The notes under the pieces were generated by a model. The model had not been told where the DNA came from. It saw only the letters and a list, made by a program, of their open reading frames with translations, and made no database searches. Below are positions 37,101 to 50,400 of a stretch of DNA of 62,000 nt, piece by piece (within the stretch, counting starts at the first letter, position 1; every line of letters starts with the position of its first letter). The translations under genes and the position numbers were made by a program. This DNA comes from Nemertoderma westbladi (Eukaryota; Xenacoelomorpha; Nemertodermatida; Nemertodermatidae), in NCBI GenBank assembly GCA_032718475.1, contig JAUCBJ010006887.1, positions 1 through 62,000 of the forward strand, written 5' to 3'.

Positions 37101-40100
37101 ATTTTTACAGTAAGTATCCTGCAGATTTTTACAGTAAGTATCCTGCAGATTTTTACAGTAAGTATCCCGCTGTCGAGCGGGCTCCTAAAGTAACCTGCAG
37201 ATTTTTACAGTAAGTATCCCGCTGTCGAGCGGGCTCCTAAAGTATCCCGCAGATTTTTACAGTAAGTATCCCGCAGATTTTTACAGTAAGTATCCCGCAG
37301 ATTTTTACAGTAAGTATCCTGCAGATTTTTACAGTAAGTATCCTGCAGATTTTTACAGTAAGTATCCCGCTGTCGAGCGGGCTCCTAAAGTATCCCGCAG
37401 ATTTTTACAGTAAGTATCCCGCAGATTTTTACAGTAAGTATCCCGCAGATTTTTACAGTAAGTATCCCGCAGATTTTTACAGTAAGTATCCTGCAGATTT
37501 TTACAGTAAGTATCCTGCAGATTTTTACAGTAAGTATCCCGCTGTCGAGCGGGCTCCTAAAGTAACCTGCAGATTTTTACAGTAAGTATCCCGCTGTCGA
37601 GCGGGCTCCTAAAGTATCCCGCAGATTTTTACAGTAAGTATCCCGCAGATTTTTACAGTAAGTATCCTGCAGATTTTTACAGTAAGTATCCTGCAGATTT
37701 TTACAGTAAGTATCCTGCAGATTTTTACAGTAAGTATCCCGCAGATTTTTACAGTAAGTATCCCGCAGATTTTTACAGTAAGTATCCCGCAGATTTTTAC
37801 AGTAAGTATCCTGCAGATTTTTACAGTAAGTATCCTGCAGATTTTTACAGTAAGTATCCCGCTGTCGAGCGGGCTCCTAAAGTATCCCGCAGATTTTTAC
37901 AGTAAGTATCCTGCAGATTTTTACAGTAAGTATCCTGCAGATTTTTACAGTAAGTATCCCGCTGTCGAGCGGGCTCCTAAAGTATCCTGCAGATTTTTAC
38001 AGTAAGTATCCCGCTGTCGAGCGGGCTCCTAAAGTATCCTGCAGATTTTTACAGTAAGTATCCCGCTGTCGAGCGGGCTCCTAAAGTATCCTGCAGATTT
38101 TTACAGTAAGTATCCCGCTGTCGAGCGGGCTCCTAAAGTATCCCGCAGATTTTTACAGTAAGTATCCCGCAGATTTTTACAGTAAGTATCCTGCAGATTT
38201 TTACAGTAAGTATCCCGCTGTCGAGCGGGCTCCTAAAGTATCCTGCAGATTTTTACAGTAAGTATCCCGCTGTCGAGCGGGCTCCTAAAGTATCCCGCAG
38301 ATTTTTACAGTAAGTATCCCGCAGATTTTTACAGTAAGTATCCTGCAGATTTTTACAGTAAGTATCCCGCTGTCGAGCGGGCTCCTAAAGTATCCTGCAG
38401 ATTTTTACAGTAAGTATCCCGCTGTCGAGCGGGCTCCTAAAGTATCCTGCAGATTTTTACAGTAAGTATCCCGCTGTCGAGCGGGCTCCTAAAGTATCCT
38501 GCAGATTTTTACAGTAAGTATCCCGCTGTCGAGCGGGCTCCTAAAGTATCCTGCAGATTTTTACAGTAAGTATCCCGCTGTCGAGCGGGCTCCTAAAGTA
38601 TCCTGCAGATTTTTACAGTAAGTATCCCGCTGTCGAGTGGGCTCCTAAGTATCCTGCAGATTTTTACAGTAAGTATCCGCTGTCGAGCGGGCTCCTAAAG
38701 TATCCTGCAGATTTTTACAGTAAGTATCCTGCAGATTTTTACAGTAAGTATCCCGCAGATTTTTACAGTAAGTATCCCGCAGATTTTTACAGTAAGTATC
38801 CTGCAGATTTTTACAGTAAGTATCCCGCTGTCGAGCGGGCTCCTAAAGTATCCTGCAGATTTTTACAGTAAGTATCCCGCTGTCGAGCGGGCTCCTAAAG
38901 TATCCTGCAGATTTTTACAGTAAGTATCCCGCTGTCGAGCGGGCTCCTAAAGTATCCCGCAGATTTTTACAGTAAGTATCCCGCAGATTTTTACAGTAAG
39001 TATCCTGCAGATTTTTACAGTAAGTATCCTGCAGATTTTTACAGTAAGTATCCCGCAGATTTTTACAGTAAGTATCCTGCAGATTTTTACAGTAAGTATC
39101 CCGCTGTCGAGCGGGCTCCTAAAGTATCCTGCAGATTTTTACAGTAAGTATCCCGCAGATTTTTACAGTAAGTATCCTGCAGATTTTTACAGTAAGTATC
39201 CCGCAGATTTTTACAGTAAGTATCCTGCAGATTTTTACAGTAAGTATCCCGCTGTCGAGCGGGCTCCTAAAGTATCCTGCAGATTTTTACAGTAAGTATC
39301 CCGCAGATTTTTACAGTAAGTATCCTGCAGATTTTTACAGTAAGTATCCCGCAGATTTTTACAGTAAGTATCCTGCAGATTTTTACAGTAAGTATCCTGC
39401 AGATTTTTACAGTAAGTATCCCGCTGTCGAGCGGGCTCCTAAAGTATCCCGCAGATTTTTACAGTAAGTATCCTGCAGATTTTTACAGTAAGTATCCCGC
39501 AGATTTTTACAGTAAGTATCCTGCAGATTTTTACAGTAAGTATCCTGCAGATTTTTACAGTAAGTATCCTGCAGATTTTTACAGTAAGTATCCCGCTGTC
39601 GAGCGGGCTCCTAAAGTATCCCGCAGATTTTTACAGTAAGTATCCCGCAGATTTTTACAGTAAGTATCCTGCAGATTTTTACAGTAAGTATCCCGCAGAT
39701 TTTTACATTAAGTATCCTGCAGATTTTTACAGTAAGTATCCTGCAGATTTTTACAGTAAGTATCCCGCTGTCGAGCGGGCTCCTAAAGTATCCCGCAGAT
39801 TTTTACAGTAAGTATCCCGCAGATTTTTACAGTAAGTATCCTGCAGATTTTTACAGTAAGTATCCCGCTGTCGAGCGGGCTCCTAAAGTATCCTGCAGAT
39901 TTTTACAGTAAGTATCCCGCTGTCGAGCGGGCTCCTAAAGTATCCTGCAGATTTTTACAGTAAGTATCCCGCTGTCGAGCGGGCTCCTAAAGTATCCTGC
40001 AGATTTTTACAGTAAGTATCCCGCTGTCGAGCGGGCTCCTAAAGTATCCTGCAGATTTTTACAGTAAGTATCCCGCTGTCGAGCGGGCTCCTAAAGTATC

Positions 40101-42761
40101 CTGCAGATTTTTACAGTAAGTATCCCGCTGTCGAGCGGGCTCCTAAAGTATCCTGCAGATTTTTACAGTAAGTATCCCGCTGTCGAGCGGGCTCCTAAAG
40201 TATCCCGCAGATTTTTACAGTAAGTATCCCGCAGATTTTTACAGTAAGTATCCTGCAGATTTTTACAGTAAGTATCCCGCTGTCGATCGGGCTCCTAAAG
40301 TATCCCGCAGATTTTTACAGTAAGTATCCCGCTGTCGAGCGGGCTCCTAAAGTATCCCGCAGATTTTTACAGTAAGTATCCCGCAGATTTTTACAGTAAG
40401 TATCCTGCAGATTTTTACAGTAAGTATCCCGCTGTCGAGCGGGCTCCTAAAGTATCCTGCAGATTTTTACAGTAAGTATCCCGCTGTCGAGCGGGCTCCT
40501 AAAGTATCCCGCAGATTTTTACAGTAAGTATCCCGCAGATTTTTACAGTAAGTATCCTGCAGATTTTTACAGTAAGTATCCCGCTGTCGAGCGGGCTCCT
40601 AAAGTATCCTGCAGATTTTTACAGTAAGTATCCCGCTGTCGAGCGGGCTCCTAAAGTATCCTGCAGATTTTTACAGTAAGTATCCCGCTGTCGAGCGGGC
40701 TCCTAAAGTATCCCGCAGATTTTTACAGTAAGTATCCCGCAGATTTTTACAGTAAGTATCCCGCTGTCGAGCGGGCTCCTAAAGTATCCTGCAGATTTTT
40801 ACAGTAAGTATCCCGCAGATTTTTACAGTAAGTATCCTGCAGATTTTTACAGTAAGTATCCCGCAGATTTTTACAGTAAGTAACCTGCTGTCGAGCGGGC
40901 TCCTAAAGTATCCTGCAGATTTTTACAGTAAGTATCCCGCTGTCGAGCGGGCTCCTAAAGTATCCTGCAGATTTTTACAGTAAGTATCCCGCTGTCGAGC
41001 GGGCTCCTAAAGTATCCCGCAGATTTTTACAGTAAGTATCCCGCAGATTTTTACAGTAAGTATCCCGCTGTCGAGCGGGCTCCTAAAGTATCCTGCAGAT
41101 TTTTACAGTAAGTATCCCGCAGATTTTTACAGTAAGTATCCTGCAGATTTTTACAGTAAGTATCCCGCAGATTTTTACAGTAAGTATCCCGCTGTCGAGC
41201 GGGCTCCTAAAGTATCCTGCAGATTTTTACAGTAAGTATCCCGCAGATTTTTACAGTAAGTATCCTGCAGATTTTTACAGTAAGTATCCCGCAGATTTTT
41301 ACAGTAAGTAACCTGCTGTCGAGCGGGCTCCTAAAGTAACCTGCAGATTTTTACAGTAAGTATCCCGCAGATTTTTACAGTAAGTAACCTGCTGTCGAGC
41401 GGGCTCCTAAAGTAACCTGCAGATTTTTACAGTAAGTATCCCGCAGATTTTTACAGTAAGTATCCCGCAGATTTTTACAGTAAGTAACCTGCTGTCGAGC
41501 GGGGTCCTAAAGTATCCTGCAGATTTTTACAGTAAGTATCCCGCAGATTTTTACAGTAAGTATCCCGCTGTCGAGCGGGCTCCTAAAGTATCCTGCAGAT
41601 TTTTACAGTAAGTATCCCGCTGTCGAGCGGGCTCCTAAAGTATCCTGCAGATTTTTACAGTAAGTATCCCGCAGATTTTTACAGTAAGTATCCCGCTGTC
41701 GAGCGGGCTCCTAAAGTAACCTGCAGATTTTTACAGTAAGTATCCCGCTGTCGAGCGGGCTCCTAAAGTAACCTGCAGATTTTTACAGTAAGTATCCCGC
41801 TGTCGAGCGGGCTCCTAAAGTATCCTGCAGATTTTTACAGTAAGTATCCCGCAGATTTTTACAGTAAGTATCCCGCTGTCGAGCGGGCTCCTAAAGTATC
41901 CTGCAGATTTTTACAGTAAGTATCCCGCAGATTTTTACAGTAAGTATCCCGCAGATTTTTACAGTAAGTAACCTGCTGTCGAGCGGGCTCCTAAAGTAAC
42001 CTGCAGATTTTTACAGTAAGTATCCCGCAGATTTTTACAGTAAGTATCCCGCTGTCGAGCGGGCTCCTAAAGTATCCTGCAGATTTTTACAGTAAGTATC
42101 CTGCAGATTTTTACAGTAAGTATCCCGCTGTCGAGCGGGCTCCTAAAGTAACCTGCAGATTTTTACAGTAAGTATCCCGCAGATTTTTACAGTAAGTATC
42201 CCGCTGTCGAGCGGGCTCCTAAAGTAACCTGCAGATTTTTACAGTAAGTATCCCGCAGATTTTTACAGTAAGTATCCCGCTGTCGAGCGGGTTCCTAAAG
42301 TAACCTGCAGATTTTTACAGTAAGTATCCCGCAGATTTTTACAGTAAGTATCCCGCTGTCGAGCGGGCTCCTAAAGTAACCTGCAGATTTTTACAGTAAG
42401 TATCCCGCAGATTTTTACAGTAAGTATCCCGCTGTCGAGCGGGCTCCTAAAGTAACCTGCAGATTTTTACAGTAAGTATCCCGCAGATTTTTACAGTAAG
42501 TATCCCGCTGTCGAGCGGGTTCCTAAAGTAACCTGCAGATTTTTACAGTAAGTATCCCGCAGATTTTTACAGTAAGTATCCCGCTGTCGAGCGGGTTCCT
42601 AAAGTAACCTGCAGATTTTTACAGTAAGTATCCCGCTGTCGAGCGGGCTCCTAAAGTATCCTGCAGATTTTTACAGTAAGTATCCCGCTGTCGAGCGGGC
42701 TCCTAAAGTATCCTGCAGATTTTTACAGTAAGTATCCCGCTGTCGAGCGGGCTCCTAAAGT

Positions 42762-43145
42762 ATCCCGCAGATTTTTACAGTAAGTATCCCGCAGATTTTT
42801 ACAGTAAGTATCCCGCAGATTTTTACAGTAAGTATCCTGCAGATTTTTACAGTAAGTATCCTGCAGATTTTTACAGTAAGTATCCTGCAGATTTTTACAG
42901 TAAGTATCCTGCAGATTTTTACAGTAAGTATCCTGCAGATTTTTACAGTAAGTATCCCGCAGATTTTTACAGTAAGTATCCTGCAGATTTTTACAGTAAG
43001 TATCCTGCAGATTTTTACAGTAAGTATCCTGCAGATTTTTACAGTAAGTATCCTGCAGATTTTTACAGTAAGTATCCTGCAGATTTTTACAGTAAGTATC
43101 CCGCAGATTTTTACAGTAAGTATCCTGCAGATTTTTACAGTAAGT
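42762..43145 (+). repeat. Run of 16 A modules without B
   Basis: Between the B modules at 42734-42761 and 43146 there are 384 bp, exactly 16 x 24. The run mixes T and C forms. Similar runs of 12 occur at 15868-16155 and 44614-44901. Confidence 0.9.
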
Positions 43146-43769
43146 ATCCCGCTGTCGAGCGGGCTCCTAAAGTATCCCGCAGATTTTTACAGTAAGTATC
43201 CTGCAGATTTTTACAGTAAGTATCCCGCTGTCGAGCGGGCTCCTAAAGTATCCCGCAGATTTTTACAGTAAGTATCCCGCTGTCGAGCGGGCTCCTAAAG
43301 TATCCCGCAGATTTTTACAGTAAGTATCCCGCTGTCGAGCGGGCTCCTAAAGTATCCCGCAGATTTTTACAGTAAGTATCCTGCAGATTTTTACAGTAAG
43401 TATCCTGCAGATTTTTACAGTAAGTATCCTGCAGATTTTTACAGTAAGTATCCCGCAGATTTTTACAGTAAGTATCCTGCAGATTTTTACAGTAAGTATC
43501 CCGCTGTCGAGCGGGCTCCTAAAGTATCCCGCAGATTTTTACAGTAAGTATCCTGCAGATTTTTACAGTAAGTATCCCGCAGATTTTTACAGTAAGTATC
43601 CTGCAGATTTTTACAGTAAGTATCCTGCAGATTTTTACAGTAAGTATCCTGCAGATTTTTACAGTAAGTATCCTGCAGATTTTTACAGTAAGTATCCCGC
43701 AGATTTTTACAGTAAGTATCCTGCAGATTTTTACAGTAAGTATCCCGCTGTCGAGCGGGCTCCTAAAGT

Positions 43770-44201
43770 ATCCCGCAGATTTTTACAGTAAGTATCCTGC
43801 AGATTTTTACAGTAAGTATCCCGCAGATTTTTACAGTAAGTATCCTGCAGATTTTTACAGTAAGTATCCTGCAGATTTTTACAGTAAGTATCCTGCAGAT
43901 TTTTACAGTAAGTATCCTGCAGATTTTTACAGTAAGTATCCTGCAGATTTTTACAGTAAGTATCCTGCAGATTTTTACAGTAAGTATCCTGCAGATTTTT
44001 ACAGTAAGTATCCTGCAGATTTTTACAGTAAGTATCCTGCAGATTTTTACAGTAAGTATCCTGCAGATTTTTACAGTAAGTATCCTGCAGATTTTTACAG
44101 TAAGTATCCTGCAGATTTTTACAGTAAGTATCCTGCAGATTTTTACAGTAAGTATCCTGCAGATTTTTACAGTAAGTATCCCGCAGATTTTTACAGTAAG
44201 T
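43770..44201 (+). repeat. Longest pure A run seen: 18 modules
   Basis: From the end of the B at 43742-43769 to the B starting at 44202 there are 432 bp, exactly 18 x 24. Most units are T-type. Module A alone can therefore expand without B, which argues against AB being the fundamental repeat. Confidence 0.9.
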
Positions 44202-45380
44202 ATCCCGCTGTCGAGCGGGCTCCTAAAGTAACCTGCAGATTTTTACAGTAAGTATCCCGCTGTCGAGCGGGCTCCTAAAGTATCCTGCAGATTTTTACAG
44301 TAAGTATCCCGCTGTCGAGCGGGCTCCTAAAGTATCCCGCAGATTTTTACAGTAAGTATCCCGCAGATTTTTACAGTAAGTATCCTGCAGATTTTTACAG
44401 TAAGTATCCTGCAGATTTTTACAGTAAGTATCCCGCTGTCGAGCGGGCTCCTAAAGTATCCTGCAGATTTTTACAGTAAGTATCCCGCTGTCGAGCGGGC
44501 TCCTAAAGTATCCTGCAGATTTTTACAGTAAGTATCCCGCTGTCGAGCGGGCTCCTAAAGTATCCTGCAGATTTTTACAGTAAGTATCCCGCTGTCGAGC
44601 GGGCTCCTAAAGTATCCCGCAGATTTTTACAGTAAGTATCCCGCAGATTTTTACAGTAAGTATCCTGCAGATTTTTACAGTAAGTATCCTGCAGATTTTT
44701 ACAGTAAGTATCCTGCAGATTTTTACAGTAAGTATCCTGCAGATTTTTACAGTAAGTATCCTGCAGATTTTTACAGTAAGTATCCTGCAGATTTTTACAG
44801 TAAGTATCCTGCAGATTTTTACAGTAAGTATCCTGCAGATTTTTACAGTAAGTATCCTGCAGATTTTTACAGTAAGTATCCTGCAGATTTTTACAGTAAG
44901 TATCCCGCTGTCGAGCGGGCTCCTAAAGTATCCTGCAGATTTTTACAGTAAGTATCCCGCTGTCGAGCGGGCTCCTAAAGTATCCTGCAGATTTTTACAG
45001 TAAGTATCCTGCAGATTTTTACAGTAAGTATCCTGCAGATTTTTACAGTAAGTATCCTGCAGATTTTTACAGTAAGTATCCTGCAGATTTTTACAGTAAG
45101 TATCCTGCAGATTTTTACAGTAAGTATCCCGCTGTCGAGCGGGCTCCTAAAGTATCCTGCAGATTTTTACAGTAAGTATCCCGCTGTCGAGCGGGCTCCT
45201 AAAGTATCCTGCAGATTTTTACAGTAAGTATCCTGCAGATTTTTACAGTAAGTATCCTGCAGATTTTTACAGTAAGTATCCTGCAGATTTTTACAGTAAG
45301 TATCCCGCTGTCGAGCGGGCTCCTAAAGTATCCTGCAGATTTTTACAGTAAGTATCCTGCAGATTTTTACAGTAAGTATC

Positions 45381-47445
45381 CTGCAGATTGTTACAGTAAG
45401 TATCCGCAGATTTTTACAGTAAGTATCCTGCAGATTTTTACAGTAAGTATCCTGCAGATTTTTACAGTAAGTATCCTGCAGATTTTTACAGTAAGTATCC
45501 TGCAGATTTTTACAGTAAGTATCCTGCAGATTTTTACAGTAAGTATCCCGCTGTCGAGCGGGCTCCTAAAGTATCCCGCAGATTTTTACAGTAAGTATCC
45601 GCTGTCGAGCGGGCTACCGTAAAGTATCCTGCAGATTTTTACAGTAAGTATCCCGCTGTCGAGCGGGCTCCTAAAGTATCCTGCAGATTTTTACAGTAAG
45701 TATCCCGCTGTCGAGCGGGCTCCTAAAGTATCCTGCAGATTTTTACAGTAAGTATCCGCTGTCGAGCGGGCTCCTAAAGTATCCTGCAGATTTTTACAGT
45801 AAGTATCCTGCAGATTTTTACAGTAAGTATCCTGCAGATTTTTACAGTAAGTATCCTGCAGATTTTTACAGTAAGTATCCGCTGTCGACGTAAGTATCCT
45901 GCAGATTTTTACAGTAAGTATCCCGCTGTCGAGCGGGCTCCTAAAGTATCCTGCAGATTTTTACAGTAAGTATCCCGCTGTCGAGCGGGCTCCTAAAGTA
46001 TCCTGCAGATTTTTACAGTAAGTATCCCGCTGTCGAGCGGGCTCCTAAAGTATCCTGCAGATTTTTACAGTAAGTATCCCGCTGTCGAGCGGGCTCCTAA
46101 AGTATCCTGCAGATTTTTACAGTAAGTATCCCGCTGTCGAGCGGGCTCCTAAAGTATCCTGCAGATTTTTACAGTAAGTATCCCGCTGTCGAGCGGGCTC
46201 CTAAAGTATCCTGCAGATTTTTACAGTAAGTATCCCGCTGTCGAGCGGGCTCCTAAAGTATCCTGCAGATTTTTACAGTAAGTATCCCGCAGATTTTTAC
46301 AGTAAGTATCCCGCTGTCGAGCGGGCTCCTAAAGTAACCTGCAGATTTTTACAGTAAGTATCCTGCGATGTCGTAAGTATCCTGCAGATTTTTACAGTAA
46401 GTATCCTGCAGATTTTTACAGTAAGTATCCTGCTGATTTTTACAGTAAGTATCCTGCAGATTTTTACAGTAAGTATCCCGCTGTCGAGCGGGCTCCTAAA
46501 GTATCCTGCAGATTTTTACAGTAAGTATCCCGCTGTCGAGCGGGCTCCTAAAGTATCCTGCAGATTTTTACAGTAAGTATCCCGCTGTCGAGCGGGCTCC
46601 TAAAGTATCCTGCAGATTTTTACAGTAAGTATCCCGCTGTCGAGCGGGCTCCTAAAGTATCCTGCAGATTTTTACAGTAAGTATCCCGCTGTCGAGCGGG
46701 CTCCTAAAGTATCCTGCAGATTTTTACAGTAAGTATCCCGCTGTCGAGCGGGCTCCTAAAGTATCCTGCAGATTTTTACAGTAAGTATCCCGCTGTCGAG
46801 CGGGCTCCTAAAGTATCCTGCAGATTTTTACAGTAAGTATCCTGCAGATTTTTACAGTAAGTAACCTGCAGATTTTTACAGTAAGTAACCTGCTGTCGAG
46901 CGGGCTCCTAAAGTATCCTGCAGATTTTTACAGTAAGTATCCGCTGTCGAGCGGGCTCCTAAAGTATCCTGCAGATTTTTACAGTAAGTATCCTGCAGAT
47001 TTTTACAGTAAGTATCCCGCTGTCGATCGGGCTCCTAAAGTATCCTGCAGATTTTTACAGTAAGTATCCCGCTGTCGAGCGGGCTCCTAAAGTATCCTGC
47101 AGATTTTTACAGTAAGTATCCCGCTGTCGAGCGGGCTCCTAAAGTATCCTGCAGATTTTTACAGTAAGTATCCTGCAGATTTTTACAGTAAGTATCCGCT
47201 GTCGAGCGGGCTCCTAAAGTATCCTGCAGATTTTTACAGTAAGTATCCGCTGTCGAGCGGGCTCCTAAAGTATCCTGCAGATTTTTACAGTAAGTATCCT
47301 GCAGATTTTTACAGTAAGTATCCTGCAGATTTTTACAGTAAGTATCCTGCAGATTTTTACAGTAAGTATCCCGCTGTCGAGCGGGGTCCTAAAGTATCCT
47401 GCAGATTTTTACAGTAAGTATCCTGCAGATTTTTACAGTATAAGT
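45381..47445 (+). repeat. Irregular stretch of the array with clustered indels
   Basis: Several modules that are damaged in one-off ways cluster here: a T-to-G change in the T tract at 45390 followed by a shortened A start (ATCCGCAGA at 45402); an insertion GGCTACCGTAAAG at about 45613-45625; a truncated B (GCTGTCGACGTAAGT) at 45881; a broken module TCCTGCGATGTCGTAAG at 46361; TGCTGATTT at 46431; and an extra TA at about 47440. The rest of the array is far cleaner. Old degenerate satellite, a repaired break or low consensus quality would all give this picture. Confidence 0.75.
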
Positions 47446-47459
47446 ATCCCGCAGATTTT

Positions 47460-50400
47460 TACAGTAAGTATCCCGCTGTCGAGCGGGCTCCTAAAGTATC
47501 CTGCAGATTTTTACAGTAAGTATCCTGCAGATTTTTACAGTAAGTATCCCGCTGTCGAGCGGGCTCCTAAAGTATCCCGCAGATTTTTACAGTAAGTATC
47601 CGCTGTCGAGCGGGCTCCTAAAGTATCCTGCAGATTTTTACAGTAAGTATCCTGCAGATTTTTACAGTAAGTATCCTGCAGATTTTTACAGTAAGTATCC
47701 TGCAGATTTTTACAGTAAGTATCCGCTGTCGAGCGTGCTCCTAAAGTATCCTGCAGATTTTTACAGTAAGTATCCGCTGTCGAGCGGGCTCCTAAAGTAT
47801 CCTGCAGATTTTTACAGTAAGTATCCCGCAGATTTTTACAGTAAGTATCCCGCTGTCGAGCGGGCTCCTAAAGTAACCTGCAGATTTTTACAGTAAGTAT
47901 CCGCTGTCGAGCGGGCTCCTAAAGTATCCTGCAGATTTTTACAGTAAGTATCCCGCTGTCGAGCGGGCTCCTAAAGTATCCTGCAGATTTTTACAGTAAG
48001 TATCCCGCTGTCGAGCGGGCTCCTAAAGTATCCTGCAGATTTTTACAGTAAGTATCCCGCTGTCGAGCGGGCTCCTAAAGTATCCTGCAGATTTTTACAG
48101 TAAGTATCCCGCTGTCGAGCGGGCTCCTAAAGTATCCTGCAGATTTTTACAGTAAGTATCCCGCTGTCGAGCGGGCTCCTAAAGTATCCTGCAGATTTTT
48201 ACAGTAAGTATCCCGCTGTCGAGCGGGCTCCTAAAGTAACCTGCAGATTTTTACAGTAAGTATCCGCTGTCGAGCGGGCTCCTAAAGTATCCTGCAGATT
48301 TTTACAGTAAGTATCCCGCTGTCGAGCGGGCTCCTAAAGTATCCTGCAGATTTTTACAGTAAGTATCCCGCTGTCGAGCGGGCTCCTAAAGTAACCTGCA
48401 GATTTTTACAGTAAGTATCCGCTGTCGAGCGGGCTCCTAAAGTATCCTGCAGATTTTTACAGTAAGTATCCCGCAGATTTTTACAGTAAGTATCCACTGT
48501 CGAGCGGGCTCCTAAAGTAACCTGCAGATTTTTACAGTAAGTATCCCGCTGTCGAGCGGGCTCCTAAAGTATCCTGCAGATTTTTACAGTAAGTATCCGC
48601 TGTCGAGCGGGCTCCTAAAGTATCCTGCAGATTTTTACAGTAAGTATCCCGCTGTCGAGCGGGCTCCTAAAGTATCCTGCAGATTTTTACAGTAAGTATC
48701 CCGCTGTCGAGCGGGCTCCTAAAGTAACCTGCAGATTTTTACAGTAAGTATCCTGCAGATTTTACAGTAAGTATCCCTGTCGAGCGGGCTCCTAAAGTAA
48801 CCTGCAGATTTTTACAGTAAGTATCCCGCTGTCGAGCGGGCTCCTAAAGTAACCTGCAGATTTTTACAGTAAGTATCCGCTGTCGAGCGGGCTCCTAAAG
48901 TAACCCGCAGATTTTTACAGTAAGTATCCTGCAGATTTTTACAGTAAGTATCCACTGTCGAGCGGGCTCCTAAAGTAACCTGCAGATTTTTACAGTAAGT
49001 ATCCCGCTGTCGAGCGGGCTCCTAAAGTAACCTGCAGATTTTTACAGTAAGTATCCCGCTGTCGAGCGGGCTCCTAAAGTATCCTGCAGATTTTTACAGT
49101 AAGTATCCCGCAGATTTTTACAGTAAGTATCCACTGTCGAGCGGGCTCCTAAAGTAACCTGCAGATTTTTACAGTAAGTATCCACTGTCGAGCGGGCTCC
49201 TAAAGTAACCTGCAGATTTTTACAGTAAGTATCCGCTGTCGAGCGGGCTCCTAAAGTATCCTGCAGATTTTTACAGTAAGTATCCCGCTGTCGAGCGGGC
49301 TCCTAAAGTATCCTGCAGATTTTTACAGTAAGTATCCCGCTGTCGAGCGGGCTCCTAAAGTATCCTGCAGATTTTTACAGTAAGTATCCCGCTGTCGAGC
49401 GGGCTCCTAAAGTATCCTGCAGATTTTTACAGTAAGTATCCGCTGTCGAGCGGGCTCCTAAAGTATCCTGCAGATTTTTACAGTAAGTATCCCGCTGTCG
49501 AGCGGGCTCCTAAAGTATCCTGCAGATTTTTACAGTAAGTATCCGCTGTCGAGCGGGCTCCTAAAGTATCCTGCAGATTTTTACAGTAAGTATCCCGCTG
49601 TCGAGCGGGCTCCTAAAGTATCCTGCAGATTTTTACAGTAAGTATCCCGCTGTCGAGCGGGCTCCTAAAGTAACCCGCAGATTTTTACAGTAAGTATCCA
49701 CTGTCGAGCGGGCTCCTAAAGTAACCTGCAGATTTTTACAGTAAGTATCCTCTGTCGAGCGGGCTCCTAAAGTATCCTGCAGATTTTTACAGTAAGTATC
49801 CCGCAGATTTTTACAGTAAGTATCCGCTGTCGAGCGGGCTCCTAAAGTATCCTGCAGATTTTTACAGTAAGTATCCCGCTGTCGAGCGGGCTCCTAAAGT
49901 ATCCTGCAGATTTTTACAGTAAGTATCCCGCTGTCGAGCGGGCTCCTAAAGTATCCTGCAGATTTTTACAGTAAGTATCCCGCAGATTTTTACAGTAAGT
50001 ATCCGCTGTCGAGCGGGCTCCTAAAGTAACCTGCAGATTTTTACAGTAAGTATCCGCTGTCGAGCGGGCTCCTAAAGTATCCTGCAGATTTTTACAGTAA
50101 GTATCCCGCTGTCGAGCGGGCTCCTAAAGTATCCTGCAGATTTTTACAGTAAGTATCCCGCTGTCGAGCGGGCTCCTAAAGTAACCTGCAGATTTTTACA
50201 GTAAGTATCCGCTGTCGAGCGGGCTCCTAAAGTATCCTGCAGATTTTTACAGTAAGTATCCCGCTGTCGAGCGGGCTCCTAAAGTATCCTGCAGATTTTT
50301 ACAGTAAGTATCCCGCTGTCGAGCGGGCTCCTAAAGTATCCTGCAGATTTTTACAGTAAGTATCCCGCTGTCGAGCGGGCTCCTAAAGTAACCCGCAGAT

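Larger units (their letters stand above)
19851..45560 (+). repeat. Satellite sub-block 2: C-type A modules abundant
   Basis: From about 19.85 to 45.6 kb the A(C) form (ATCCCGCAG) is common and often alternates with A(T) in short fixed patterns. The 27-bp B' form becomes rare after about 31.4 kb; I noticed only one, near 38.67 kb, before 45.5 kb. The ACAATAAG variant of A is confined to about 22.07-27.89 kb. The 100-bp and 152-bp higher-order repeats and the longest pure A runs lie here. The borders are gradual. Confidence 0.75.

Noticed and set aside
36965-37213. 82-codon + strand ORF in the array
   Set aside because: It is a translation of A and B modules (repeats of YPADFYSK); its ATG comes from a single mutated module (AGTAATGATCC). 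There is no sign of a gene.
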